A program made the translations under genes and the position numbers. Under the pieces are notes generated by a model. That model did not search any database. It saw nothing but the letters and a program-made list of their open reading frames with translations, and was not told where the DNA came from. Below, one piece after another: positions 53,875 to 62,422 of a DNA stretch of 64,000 nt. The stretch's first letter is position 1. The number at the start of each line of letters is the position of its first letter. Origin of the DNA: an uncultured Synechococcus sp. (GTDB taxonomy: Bacteria > Cyanobacteriota > Cyanobacteriia > PCC-6307 > Cyanobiaceae); contig CAJWYF010000001.1 in assembly GCA_913049535.1 (NCBI GenBank), forward strand, positions 62,001 to 126,000, written 5' to 3'.

Positions 53875-55629
53875 TCAGGCAGCTTCGAGTTGCTGACTGG
53901 CCTGCTCCCGCTCCCACAGCCGGCGGTAGGTGCCGTTGATGCTCACCAGCTCGCGGTGATGCCCCTGCTGGACCACCTGCCCTTGCTCCAGCACGAGCAC
54001 CCGGTCGCAGGCTGCAGCGGCAGAGAGCTGGTGGCTGATGAACAGCACCGACCGCTGCTGGTTGAGGGTGAGGGATTGCAGGATCGCTGCGGCGGTTCGG
54101 TTGTCGACGCTGGCTAAGGCGTCATCGAGCACGAGGATCGGAGCATCCACCAGCAGGGCGCGAGCCAGGGCACTGCGCTGGCGCTGTCCACCGCTGAGGG
54201 TGATGCCGCGCTCGCCCACCAGGGTCTCGTAGCCAGCGGGGAAGGCTTGGATGTCGGCCTCGAGCTGGGCTTGCCGTGCTGCGGCGCGGAGCTCACTGTC
54301 ACTGGCCTGGGGATTACCGAAGCGAAGGTTCTCCGCCAGCGTTGCGGTGAAGAGGTACCCCTCCTGAGGCACCAGGGAGATCTTGGTGCGCAGATCACGG
54401 AGTGTCAGTGCCGTGATGTCTTGACCATCGATCCAGAGCTGCCCGCTGGGCACCTCCACCATGCGGCCTAGAGCTCGGGCCAGGGTGGTCTTGCCGCAGC
54501 CCACCGGCCCCACCACAGCCACCAGCTCCCCTGGCTTGACGTCAAAGTCGACTCCAGCCAGTGACTCTGATGGCGCATCGGGGTAGCGCACGCGCAGACC
54601 TCTGGCCCTGATCGCGCCTGGGTTAGAGACCACCTGGAGGGGCTGAGGATCAACCGGGTCTTGGATGGTGGATTCGCGTTTGAGGAGTTCCTCAACGCGC
54701 TCCAGGCTCACCTGGCCGGTCTGGAAGGTGCTCAAGGTGAAGCCCAGCAAGGCGGTCGGAAACACCAACCGCTCGACGTAGAGGATCAATGCCACAAGGC
54801 CACCGAGGCTGAGGCTGCCGGCGGCGAGCTGGCCACTGCCAATGGCCAGCAGCACCAGCAGTGAGAGGGAGCTGATGCCCTCCAGCAGTGGAAACAGGGT
54901 GCTGCGGGTGCGGGCCAGGGCCAAAGCCGCATCGCGGTAGCGATCACTGAGCCGCGTGAAAGCTTCCTGCTCCGTTGGTTCCTGCCGGTAGATCTTGATG
55001 GCACTGATGCCTGAAAGGTCCTCCTGGATCAGGTCGCTCAGTCCGGCTAGCTCACGCTGTTGCTGCCGCTGTTGTCCCATCATCCGGCCGCCGCTGGCAC
55101 CCACCACCAGCAACATCAGCGGATAAAGCGCAATGGCCGCCAGGCTCAGCCAGGGATCGATGGCCAGCATCGCCGGCAGGGTCAGGCTGTAGGCCAGCGC
55201 CGTGTTGGTCAGGCTGAGCACAGCAAATCCCAGCAGCCGGCGCACGTTCTCCACATCGCTGGTGGAGCGGCTGATCACCTCGCCGCTACCGGTCTGCTGC
55301 ACCCAGCCCGGTTCTTGCTTGAGCAGGTGATCGAAAATCCGTTGGCGCAGGGTCACCTCCACCTGACGTCCCGCACCGAACACCAACACCCGCGACCAGA
55401 GCCTGACCAAGGCCATCGCGGTGGCCAAAGCAGCGATCAGGGCGGCCTGCTGCAGCAGCTGCGGCAGCGAGAAACCTTCCTTGAGGCTGTTGACGGTGTT
55501 CTGCACCAGCAGGGGCAGGCTCACCCCCACGAGATTCACCACAACCAGGGCCACGGCCCCCTGGAGCAGCTCGCGGCGTTGCGGCCGCAGGTGGCGGATG
55601 ATCAATCCCAGCTTGAGGGGGGCAGCCAT
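53875..55629 (-). CDS. ABC exporter, fused membrane and ATPase (half transporter)
   Basis: The 584-residue protein has six membrane helices in the first 300 residues and a C-terminal ATPase. Walker A is GPVGCGKTT, the Q-loop LVPQEGYLF, the signature LSGGQRQRSALAR and Walker B ILVLDDALAS follow. It is of the MdlB/MsbA-like multidrug or lipid export type and probably works as a homodimer or with another half transporter. The start ATG at 55629 is preferred to the track start 24 bases upstream. It starts divergently from the DUF3288 gene. Confidence 0.92.
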   Translation of the reverse strand: MAAPLKLGLIIRHLRPQRRELLQGAVALVVVNLVGVSLPLLVQNTVNSLKEGFSLPQLLQQAALIAALATAMALVRLWSRVLVFGAGRQVEVTLRQRIFDHLLKQEPGWVQQTGSGEVISRSTSDVENVRRLLGFAVLSLTNTALAYSLTLPAMLAIDPWLSLAAIALYPLMLLVVGASGGRMMGQQRQQQRELAGLSDLIQEDLSGISAIKIYRQEPTEQEAFTRLSDRYRDAALALARTRSTLFPLLEGISSLSLLVLLAIGSGQLAAGSLSLGGLVALILYVERLVFPTALLGFTLSTFQTGQVSLERVEELLKRESTIQDPVDPQPLQVVSNPGAIRARGLRVRYPDAPSESLAGVDFDVKPGELVAVVGPVGCGKTTLARALGRMVEVPSGQLWIDGQDITALTLRDLRTKISLVPQEGYLFTATLAENLRFGNPQASDSELRAAARQAQLEADIQAFPAGYETLVGERGITLSGGQRQRSALARALLVDAPILVLDDALASVDNRTAAAILQSLTLNQQRSVLFISHQLSAAAACDRVLVLEQGQVVQQGHHRELVSINGTYRRLWEREQASQQLEAA

Positions 55630-55685
55630 CCGTGCATGCATGAATGGGCCCAAACTACGGAGCCACAGCGCTTGACCGGCGATCG

Positions 55686-56018
55686 ATGAGCAACAGCCAC
55701 GAGAGCACGCCGCAGCAGGCCCATCCGCTGGAGCTCAGCGACCGTCAGATCGTTGATGGCTTGCTTGCTACCACGGTCCCAACAGATGGCCATCTGGTCG
55801 ATGCTGCCCGCTTGTTGATGCGATACAGCGGTTTTCCTGGGGCCGATGCACTGCAGCGGGATCTGGCCAAGGCCATCAAGCTCTGGGGCCTCAGCCGCGA
55901 TCAGCTCAATGCCCGCTGCCGCGAGATCTGGGCTTCCGGCTACCGCCCTGGCCAGGATGCAGCAGTTGAACCGCAGGCGGTGGGCAGTGGATTTGATGCC
56001 GCCGATTCCGAGGGCTGA
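55686..56018 (+). CDS. DUF3288 protein
   Basis: The 110-residue soluble protein has the DUF3288 pattern: HPLELSDRQIVDGLLATTVPTDGHLVDAARLLMRYSGFPGADALQ in the N-terminal half and LWGLSRDQLNARCREIWASGYRPG after it. The family is cyanobacterial with no known role. The ORF-track start is 14 codons further upstream; the ATG at 55686 is used. A terminator follows 69 bases after its stop. The family name is from recall. Confidence 0.82.
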   Translation: MSNSHESTPQQAHPLELSDRQIVDGLLATTVPTDGHLVDAARLLMRYSGFPGADALQRDLAKAIKLWGLSRDQLNARCREIWASGYRPGQDAAVEPQAVGSGFDAADSEG

Positions 56019-56087
56019 GCAAATGATGTCCAGCTAACAAAAGTCCCCCTGGTCCATGGGTAAGAATTGGGCGTCCCCATCACCTGG

Positions 56088-56120
56088 CCCGGGATGCTTT
56101 TGCATCCGGGTCTTTTTTTT
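56088..56120 (+). terminator. Intrinsic terminator upstream of trpD
   Basis: A hairpin CCCGGGATGC-TTTT-GCATCCGGG (one bulged G) is followed by TC and eight T residues. It lies 70 bases after the DUF3288 stop and 46 bases ahead of trpD. It probably ends the upstream transcript, or it may act as an attenuator for trpD. Confidence 0.88.
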
Positions 56121-56165
56121 GGGCTGATTGTTCTGCAAAGTTCATCTCGCCCGCGGCGCGTTTCC

Positions 56166-57212
56166 ATGACAAGCACTGACACCTTCTCTTGGCCTGTGCT
56201 GCTGGAGCAGCTTTGCTGCGGCGAAGTGCTGCAGGCCGATCAGGCCAAGGCGCTGATGCAGGCCTGGCTGGATGGTGCCCTGGAACCTGTCCAGACCGGT
56301 GCCTTTCTCGCTGCCTTGCGCTGCAGGCCTTATCAAGCCGTGGAACTGGCGGCTATGGCCCAGGTGCTGCGTGAGGCCTCAGCACTGCCCTGCCCCAGGC
56401 CGGCGATGGCGTTGGTCGACACCTGCGGCACCGGCGGTGATGGTGCTGACAGCTTCAACATTTCCACTGCTGTTGCCTTTACCGCTGCAGCCTGCGGTGT
56501 GGTGGTGGCCAAGCACGGCAACCGCAGTGCCAGCGGCAAGGTGGGTTCCGCCGATGTGCTCGAAGGTCTCGGTGTGCAGCTGGGTGCACCGCTCGAGCGG
56601 GTGGTTGCGGCCCTTGAGCAGACCGGCGTGAGCTTTCTCTTTGCGCCTGGATGGCATCCGGCGTTGAAGGGATTGGCCCCCTTGCGCCGCAGTCTCGGCG
56701 TGCGCACGGTGTTCAACCTGCTGGGCCCTCTGGTGAATCCGCTCCAGCCAGAAGCGCAGGTGCTTGGTGTGGCAACCCCAGCATTGCTGGAGCCGATGGC
56801 CGGTGCCTTGCAGCTGCTCAGCCTTGAGCGGGCCGTTGTGGTCCATGGCCATGGCGGCCTCGATGAAGCCAGTCTTTCGGGCCCAAGTCAGCTGGTGGTG
56901 CTGGAGAACGGGTGCTTGCGCCATGCATCGTTGGATCCCGTGGCCCTTGGCCTGAGCCCGGCGCCGTTGCAGGCGCTCAGCGGCGGGGATCTCCAATGCA
57001 ACCAGCAGATCCTTGAGGCGGTGCTGCAGGGCGAGGGGACGGAGGCTCAGCAGCAGGTGGTGGCCTTGAACACAGCCCTGGTGCTCTGGAGTGCTGGCGC
57101 TGTGAACAGCTGGTCAGATGGCGTTCAACAGGCGCTTTCAGCCTTGGCTTCCGGTTCCCCCTGGCAGCGTCTCCAGCAGCTTTCAGGGGCTCTTGCCAGC
57201 GCTGAGGGATGA
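56166..57212 (+). CDS. trpD: Anthranilate phosphoribosyltransferase
   Basis: This 348-residue enzyme adds phosphoribose to anthranilate in tryptophan synthesis. The PRPP loop [18 protein letters not shown] is at about residue 80, with [23 protein letters not shown] and [19 protein letters not shown] after it. The ORF track adds 33 upstream codons that run through the terminator; the ATG at 56166 is the likely start. It stands apart from other trp genes, and carA follows nine bases after its stop. Confidence 0.96.
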   Translation: MTSTDTFSWPVLLEQLCCGEVLQADQAKALMQAWLDGALEPVQTGAFLAALRCRPYQAVELAAMAQVLREASALPCPRPAMALVDTCGTGGDGADSFNISTAVAFTAAACGVVVAKHGNRSASGKVGSADVLEGLGVQLGAPLERVVAALEQTGVSFLFAPGWHPALKGLAPLRRSLGVRTVFNLLGPLVNPLQPEAQVLGVATPALLEPMAGALQLLSLERAVVVHGHGGLDEASLSGPSQLVVLENGCLRHASLDPVALGLSPAPLQALSGGDLQCNQQILEAVLQGEGTEAQQQVVALNTALVLWSAGAVNSWSDGVQQALSALASGSPWQRLQQLSGALASAEG

Positions 57213-57221
57213 TCTCCTGAG

Positions 57222-58382
57222 ATGTTCAGACCCATGGACGCCCTGCTTGTGCTGGCTGATGGCACCGTGCTGCGCGGCAGGGGCTTTGGCGCCATTGGTA
57301 CAGCCATCGGTGAAGTGGTGTTCAACACCGGCATGACCGGTTACCAGGAGGTCATCACCGACCCCAGTTACACCGGTCAGCTGATCACTTTCACCTACCC
57401 GGAGCTTGGGAACACCGGCATCAATGGTGAGGATCTCGAGGCCGATGTACCGGCCGTTAACGCCGTGATCACCCGTGAGCTTGCCCCTGCAGCCAGCAAC
57501 TGGCGCAGCAGCGGCAGCCTCGAGTCATGGCTGCAGCAGCATGGCGTTGTGGGCTTGAGCGGTGTCGACACCCGTGCCGTAGTGCGGCTGCTGCGCGAGG
57601 GCGGTGCCATCAATGGCGCCGTCAGCAATGACGGCACCAGCCCGCAGGAGCTCCTCCAGCGTGTGCGTCAGGCCCCATCCATGGAGGGCCAGAACCTGGC
57701 GGCTCAGGTCAGCACGGCAAGCCCTTACCAGTGGCAACAGGCGACAGCGGCCGGCTTTGACCAACGGCTGCAGGCCCAGCCTGCGCGGCCTTACCGGGTC
57801 GTGGCCATCGATTTCGGCATCAAACGGGCGATCCTCGAGCGCCTCAGCGCCCATGGCTGCCATGTGGAGGTGTTGCCCGCCAGTGCCGGGATTGATGAGG
57901 TGATGGCCCTGCAGCCCGAGGGGGTCTTCCTCTCTAATGGCCCTGGCGATCCAGCGGTGGTGAGCAGTGGGATCGCCTTGGCTGAGGCCCTACTGCTGCA
58001 ACCGCAATTGCCGCTGTTCGGGATTTGCCTGGGACACCAGATCCTCGGTCTGGCCCTCGGTGGCACCACCTTCAAGCTCGGCTATGGCCATCGCGGGCTC
58101 AACCACCCCTGCGGCGGTGACGGTCTGGTGGAGATCACCAGCCAGAACCATGGGTTTGCCATCGATGCAGCCAGCTTGGATTCCAAGCGTGTCGCGATCA
58201 CCCACCACAACCTCAATGACGGCACGGTGGCGGCACTGGAGATGCGTGATCAGCCGGTGTTCGGAGTGCAATACCACCCGGAAGCCTCGCCAGGGCCCCA
58301 CGACGCTGACCACCACTTCAGCCGTTTCACAACCTTGATGGCAGAGCGGCGCAACATCGATAAGATGGAGCGCCTCCAGTAG
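57222..58382 (+). CDS. carA: Carbamoyl-phosphate synthase small subunit
   Basis: The 386-residue glutamine amidotransferase subunit supplies ammonia for carbamoyl phosphate, used for arginine and pyrimidines. The N-terminal domain has [19 protein letters not shown]. The class I amidotransferase domain has [12 protein letters not shown], the catalytic cysteine in [15 protein letters not shown], and the His/Glu pair in YHPEASPGP. Starts at 57222 and 57234 are both ATG. carB is not in the window. Confidence 0.97.
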   Translation: MFRPMDALLVLADGTVLRGRGFGAIGTAIGEVVFNTGMTGYQEVITDPSYTGQLITFTYPELGNTGINGEDLEADVPAVNAVITRELAPAASNWRSSGSLESWLQQHGVVGLSGVDTRAVVRLLREGGAINGAVSNDGTSPQELLQRVRQAPSMEGQNLAAQVSTASPYQWQQATAAGFDQRLQAQPARPYRVVAIDFGIKRAILERLSAHGCHVEVLPASAGIDEVMALQPEGVFLSNGPGDPAVVSSGIALAEALLLQPQLPLFGICLGHQILGLALGGTTFKLGYGHRGLNHPCGGDGLVEITSQNHGFAIDAASLDSKRVAITHHNLNDGTVAALEMRDQPVFGVQYHPEASPGPHDADHHFSRFTTLMAERRNIDKMERLQ

Positions 58383-58411
58383 GCGGCTGTTCGTGCAAGA
58401 GGTCTGGAACC

Positions 58412-58780
58412 ATCACTGATCTTCAGCGACTCACTGTCTCCCTCCGGGGCGGATTCGAGCCCCAGGATCACTGTCTGCTGTTCCATTTCACTGGACAGCT
58501 TGATGCTTATTCCGAGCGTCAATTCCGTGATTTCATTGCCGATCAATCCACTGGCCAGTCATTGCCGCTGGTGCTTGATCTGAGCCGGATTGATTTCATC
58601 GACTCTTCAGGATTGGGCGCACTTGTTCAACTCGCCAAGCAGTGGAACGAGTCCAAGCGACGCTTTCTGATTGTCGGCAACAGCCGTGTCCTGCAAACCG
58701 TCAAGCTCGTGCGGCTGGAATCGTTCTTGAACCTTCAGCCCGACCTGTCGACGGCCATGGGCAGCCTTGCCGCTGCCTGA
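58412..58780 (+). CDS. STAS-domain protein (anti-sigma-factor antagonist-like), probable ATC start
   Basis: The ORF track begins at TTG 58562 and gives only 72 residues, the second half of a STAS domain (LDLSRIDFIDSSGLGALVQLAK). The same frame is open upstream and encodes the missing half (TDLQRLTVSLRGGFEP, LLFHFTGQLDAYSERQFRDFI). There is no ATG, GTG or TTG in frame between the previous stop and 58562. The best start is ATC at 58412, ten bases after an AAGAGG Shine-Dalgarno sequence, giving 122 residues. The serine in DSSGLG is the usual phosphorylation site. Partners (kinase or anti-sigma factor) are not in the window. Confidence 0.85.
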   Translation: MTDLQRLTVSLRGGFEPQDHCLLFHFTGQLDAYSERQFRDFIADQSTGQSLPLVLDLSRIDFIDSSGLGALVQLAKQWNESKRRFLIVGNSRVLQTVKLVRLESFLNLQPDLSTAMGSLAAA

Positions 58781-59153
58781 CGGCGTCCAGCCAGGCCCCG
58801 CCCAGTTGGCATGGCTGGGTGATGCCGTCTGGGAGTTGCACCAGCGTCGTCGCTTTGTTTTTGAGCCCGGTTCGACAGCCCAGCTCCATCGCCGCACGGT
58901 GGCGTTGGTGCGAGCTGAGGCACAGAGCACTGCTTTGGCCCAACTTGAGCCTGATCTGTTGCCTGAGGAGTTAGAGCTGGTGCGCAAGGGGCGCAACGCC
59001 GCTGGACGAGGACCAAAACGCAGTGATCCGGGTGTTTATGGTCGGGCCTCAGGATTTGAGACAATGGTGGGCTGGCTCTATCTGAACAACCCCGCACGGC
59101 TCGAGCAGCTGCTCAGCCGCCTGGAGCGTTGTTGCTCCCCCGATCCGGGGTGA
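58767..59153 (+). CDS. mrnC: Mini-ribonuclease III
   Basis: The 128-residue protein is an RNase III catalytic domain without a dsRNA-binding domain. The motifs LAWLGDAVWELHQRR, RKGRNAAGRGPKR and ASGFETMVGWLYL fit the Mini-III family, which matures 23S rRNA in Bacillus and some cyanobacteria. The start is TTG 58767, overlapping the STAS gene by 14 bases. The order with the RlmB-type rRNA methyltransferase just downstream points to ribosomal RNA maturation. Confidence 0.92.
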   Translation: MPLPDGVQPGPAQLAWLGDAVWELHQRRRFVFEPGSTAQLHRRTVALVRAEAQSTALAQLEPDLLPEELELVRKGRNAAGRGPKRSDPGVYGRASGFETMVGWLYLNNPARLEQLLSRLERCCSPDPG

Positions 59154-59188
59154 GCAGGTCTGGAGCCCTGACTGTCTGCGTTGTCTCC

Positions 59189-60541
59189 ATGCCTCCCCGT
59201 TCCCGTCGCCCCTTCAGCCGCCCCGATGGGCCCGGCCGACCTGGGGGACGGCGCGGCGGCTCCGATCGTTTTGAGCGGCGTGAGCGTCCCTACCGTTCAG
59301 AGCGATCTGATCGTGGCGAGCGCCCTGATCGCTTTGACCGTCCTGATGGAGAACAGCGGCCTGGCCGGGGTGAGCGAGCCGTTGGTGGCCGCGCCCGTTT
59401 CGATCGTTTTGACCGCAGCGAGCGACCGGGCAACCGCGGCCGCAGCTCCAGGCCGGAACGTTTCGATCGTGGTGAGCGCTTCTCTCGCTCTGGCCCGCCA
59501 CGCCGTGATGGTGAGCGCCGTGACGGCGAGCGGCGCGATGGTCGCCCTGTGCGTCGCTTTGCTGCTGCTGGTCCGCGCCCGGAGCGCCAGGAGCGGTTTG
59601 ATCGCTATGAGCGCCGTGACCATGAACCTCCCGTTGCTGAAAGTTCTGCCAGTCCTGAAGTCGATGATCTGATCTGGGGCCTGCATGCAGCCCAAGCAGC
59701 GCTCGAGAGCGGCAGGCCTATCCACAGGATCTGGTGCACAACGGAAATGCGCTTTCGCAGCCGTTTCCTGCAGTTGCTCAGAGAGGCCAAGGGCTCTGGC
59801 GTTTTGGTCGAGGAGGTCACCTGGGCCCGTCTGGCCCAGCTCAGCGGCGGCGGCGTGCACCAGGGCATCGTCCTGCAGACCGCTGCAGCCGACACCGTTG
59901 ACCTTGATGCCCTCATCAACGGCTGCTCCCGCATCGGTGAAGCTCCCCTGCTGATGGCGGTGGATGGCCTCACAGACCCCCACAACCTCGGTGCCATCGT
60001 CCGCAGCGCCGAGGCTCTTGGTGCCCATGGGCTGGTGCTGCCTCAACGGCGCAATGCAGGCCTGACCGGATCGGTGGCCAAGGTGGCCGCTGGCGCTTTG
60101 GAACATCTGCCGGTGGCTCGGGTCGTCAACCTCAACCGGGCGCTGGAGAAGCTGAAGGATTCTGGCTACAGGGTGGTCGGTCTGGCTGAGGAGGGCAGTG
60201 CCACCCTCGTTGAGGCCGACCTCGACGGTCCCTTGGTGGTGGTGACCGGCTCTGAGGGTCAGGGCCTTTCGATGCTCACCAGGCGCCATTGCGATCAGCT
60301 GATCCGCATTCCCCTCAGGGGCATCACTCCGAGCCTGAACGCATCGGTGGCCACGGCCATGCTCTGCTATGAGGTGGCGCGCCGCGGTTGGATGGCCAAC
60401 CTCAAGGGACAGGACCCAGCGCCGCGGATTCAACGCGCCCAGATCCACGTGGATCCTGCTGATGTCAGCACCACAGCCGCTGAGCCAGAGGGCTCAGAGC
60501 CTGCATTCGATGCACAACCGGACACGGAGATTCGTCTATGA
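59189..60541 (+). CDS. rlmB: rRNA 2'-O-methyltransferase (TrmH/RlmB family) with Arg-rich repeat tail
   Basis: The 450-residue protein has a low-complexity head of about 145 residues made of RFDR, RGER, RSER and RRDGER units, then the SpoU methyltransferase domain: IWGLHAAQAALESGRPIHR, DPHNLGAIVRSAEALGAHG, VVTGSEGQGLS and SLNASVATAMLCYEVAR. The last is the knotted SAM-binding loop. It should methylate a ribose in 23S rRNA. The Arg-rich head may bind RNA and is much longer than in the E. coli enzyme. The ATG at 59189 is used; the track start runs 20 codons upstream. Confidence 0.92.
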   Translation: MPPRSRRPFSRPDGPGRPGGRRGGSDRFERRERPYRSERSDRGERPDRFDRPDGEQRPGRGERAVGGRARFDRFDRSERPGNRGRSSRPERFDRGERFSRSGPPRRDGERRDGERRDGRPVRRFAAAGPRPERQERFDRYERRDHEPPVAESSASPEVDDLIWGLHAAQAALESGRPIHRIWCTTEMRFRSRFLQLLREAKGSGVLVEEVTWARLAQLSGGGVHQGIVLQTAAADTVDLDALINGCSRIGEAPLLMAVDGLTDPHNLGAIVRSAEALGAHGLVLPQRRNAGLTGSVAKVAAGALEHLPVARVVNLNRALEKLKDSGYRVVGLAEEGSATLVEADLDGPLVVVTGSEGQGLSMLTRRHCDQLIRIPLRGITPSLNASVATAMLCYEVARRGWMANLKGQDPAPRIQRAQIHVDPADVSTTAAEPEGSEPAFDAQPDTEIRL

Positions 60542-60593
60542 GGTGGCCTCGGCTGGATAGCCATGCACAATGGGCGCGCGTCCAGTCAGCCCC

Positions 60594-60839
60594 ATGGGTG
60601 CCTTCTCCTCCCCCTTCCGTGCCACAGCCAATCTTCTGGGCTTGGCCTGGTGGGCACGGGTGGACACCCGTAACCCTGATGTGACCTACTGGTTCGGTCC
60701 GTTCGTGCGCCGCAGCACCCTGGAGAGTGAACTCCAGACCTTCCTTGCTGATATCCGCTCAGAGCAGCCTGCAGTTGTCGAGCATCAGCTGCTGCGCACC
60801 CGCCGTAGTGAGCCCTTCACCGTCGAGCATCAGGGCTGA
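60594..60839 (+). CDS. DUF1816 protein
   Basis: The 81-residue protein carries the DUF1816 pattern GLAWWARVDTRNPDVTYWFGPFVRRSTLESELQTFLADI. The family is small and cyanobacterial, with no known role. ATG codons at 60570 and 60594 are both possible starts; the second is preferred for length. The C-terminal VEHQLLRTRRSEPFTVEHQG is likely flexible. The family name is from recall. Confidence 0.82.
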   Translation: MGAFSSPFRATANLLGLAWWARVDTRNPDVTYWFGPFVRRSTLESELQTFLADIRSEQPAVVEHQLLRTRRSEPFTVEHQG

Positions 60840-60887
60840 ATCTAGCCACCGCGCACTGATAGCGTCGCCTCCAGCCAATGAAGCGTG

Positions 60888-62345
60888 ATGGCGATCTCTG
60901 CCTGGTCTGATGCCCTGCGACGTGGGGAGGCATCAGCCAAGGATCACGCCAAGAGCAGCCTTGAGCGCATTGCTTCAACCGATGGGGAGGTCAAGGCCTT
61001 CCTCACCGTGACCGATGAGGCAGCCCAGAGCGCAGCAGCCGCTGTCGATGCCAGCGTCGCTGCAGGAGGAGAGCTTGGTGCCCTGGCCGGCGTTACCGCC
61101 GGCATCAAGGACAACCTCTGCACCAAAGGCGTTGCCACAACCTGCTCCAGCCGCATGCTGGAGGGCTTTGTGCCGCCCTACGAGTCCACCGTCACCCAGC
61201 GGCTCTGGGATGCCGGTGCCGTGCTGGTGGGCAAAACCAATCTCGACGAATTCGCCATGGGCAGTTCGACGGAGACCTCAGCCTTTGGCATGACACGCAA
61301 CCCCTGGAACACCGGGCGGGTGCCGGGAGGGAGTTCAGGCGGCAGTGCCGCCGCTGTTGCCGCCGGCCAGTGCGATGTGGCTCTGGGATCGGATACCGGT
61401 GGTTCCATTCGTCAGCCGGCCAGTTTCTGCGGGGTGGTGGGCCTCAAGCCCACCTACGGCCGGGTGAGCCGCTGGGGCCTGGTGGCCTTTGCCAGCTCGC
61501 TGGATCAGGTGGGTCCCTTCAGCCGCACCGTTGCCGACTCTGCGGCTGTGCTGCAGACCATTGCCGGCCACGATCCCCGGGATTCCACCAGCCTGGATGT
61601 GCCGGTGCCTGATTACCTGGCGGCGCTGGCGCGTCCGATCAAAGGTCTCAAGGTGGGGGTGCTCAAAGAAGCCTTTGTTGACGGTCTTGATCCCCAGGTT
61701 GAGCGCTCGGTTCGCGCTGCGGCCAGCTTGCTGGAGAGCCTGGGCTGCGAGCTGGTGGAGGTGAGCTGCCCCCGTTTCCAGGCTGGGATCGCGACGTATT
61801 ACGTGATCGCTCCTTCTGAAGCCTCGGCCAACTTGGCCCGGTATGACGGCGTCAAATACGGCTACCGCAGCCCTGATGCCGACAGCCTCAGCAGCATGAC
61901 CGCCCGCAGCCGTGCAGAAGGCTTTGGCGATGAGGTGAAGCGCCGCATCCTGATCGGCACCTATGCCCTCTCGGCCGGCTATGTCGATGCCTACTACAAA
62001 AAAGCGCAGCAGGTGCGCACGCTGATCCGTCGCGAGTTTGATGCGGCCTTTGAACAGGTGGATCTGCTGCTGACACCGACCGCTCCCACCACGGCCTTCG
62101 CCCCTGGAGAGCATGAGAATGATCCGCTGGCGATGTACCTGGCGGACCTGCTGACTATTCCCGCCAATCTGGCCGGACTGCCTGCCATTAGCGTTCCATG
62201 CGGTTTTGATGATCAAGGGCTGCCGATCGGCCTCCAGTTGATGGCCCCGGTCCTGGCGGAAGAACGGCTGCTGCAGCTCGCTCATCACTACGAACAGGCC
62301 GCTGATGTGATGGCTTCTCGCCCAAAGGCACCCCTGGTGCCCTAA
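60888..62345 (+). CDS. gatA: Glutamyl-tRNA(Gln) amidotransferase subunit A
   Basis: The 485-residue amidase subunit turns Glu-tRNA(Gln) into Gln-tRNA(Gln). The Ser-cisSer-Lys triad can be placed: the lysine in [11 protein letters not shown], and the serine motif [36 protein letters not shown]. The C-terminal FDQ-rich substrate segment ([14 protein letters not shown]) fits GatA. A GTG at 60885 is an alternative start. dnaE follows 77 bases after its stop. Confidence 0.97.
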   Translation: MAISAWSDALRRGEASAKDHAKSSLERIASTDGEVKAFLTVTDEAAQSAAAAVDASVAAGGELGALAGVTAGIKDNLCTKGVATTCSSRMLEGFVPPYESTVTQRLWDAGAVLVGKTNLDEFAMGSSTETSAFGMTRNPWNTGRVPGGSSGGSAAAVAAGQCDVALGSDTGGSIRQPASFCGVVGLKPTYGRVSRWGLVAFASSLDQVGPFSRTVADSAAVLQTIAGHDPRDSTSLDVPVPDYLAALARPIKGLKVGVLKEAFVDGLDPQVERSVRAAASLLESLGCELVEVSCPRFQAGIATYYVIAPSEASANLARYDGVKYGYRSPDADSLSSMTARSRAEGFGDEVKRRILIGTYALSAGYVDAYYKKAQQVRTLIRREFDAAFEQVDLLLTPTAPTTAFAPGEHENDPLAMYLADLLTIPANLAGLPAISVPCGFDDQGLPIGLQLMAPVLAEERLLQLAHHYEQAADVMASRPKAPLVP

Positions 62346-62367
62346 TTAGAACCGTCTGCTCTGGTCC

Positions 62368-62381
62368 CACCAGATCTGGTG
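62368..62381. promoter_or_regulatory. 14-bp palindrome upstream of dnaE
   Basis: CACCAGATCTGGTG is a perfect palindrome between gatA and dnaE, followed nine bases later by TAGGAT, which could be a -10 element. It may be an operator or simply chance; no protein is known to me that binds it. Confidence 0.35.
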
Positions 62382-62422
62382 TGCCTCGATAGGATGGACC
62401 ATCGACTTGTGGAGTGCTGCCC

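Noticed and set aside
59297-60448. 383-codon minus-strand ORF
   Set aside because: It is antisense to the rRNA methyltransferase gene, and its Ala/Thr/Arg repeats mirror the repeat tail on the other strand.
61335-62288. 317-codon minus-strand ORF
   Set aside because: It is antisense to gatA, without motifs.
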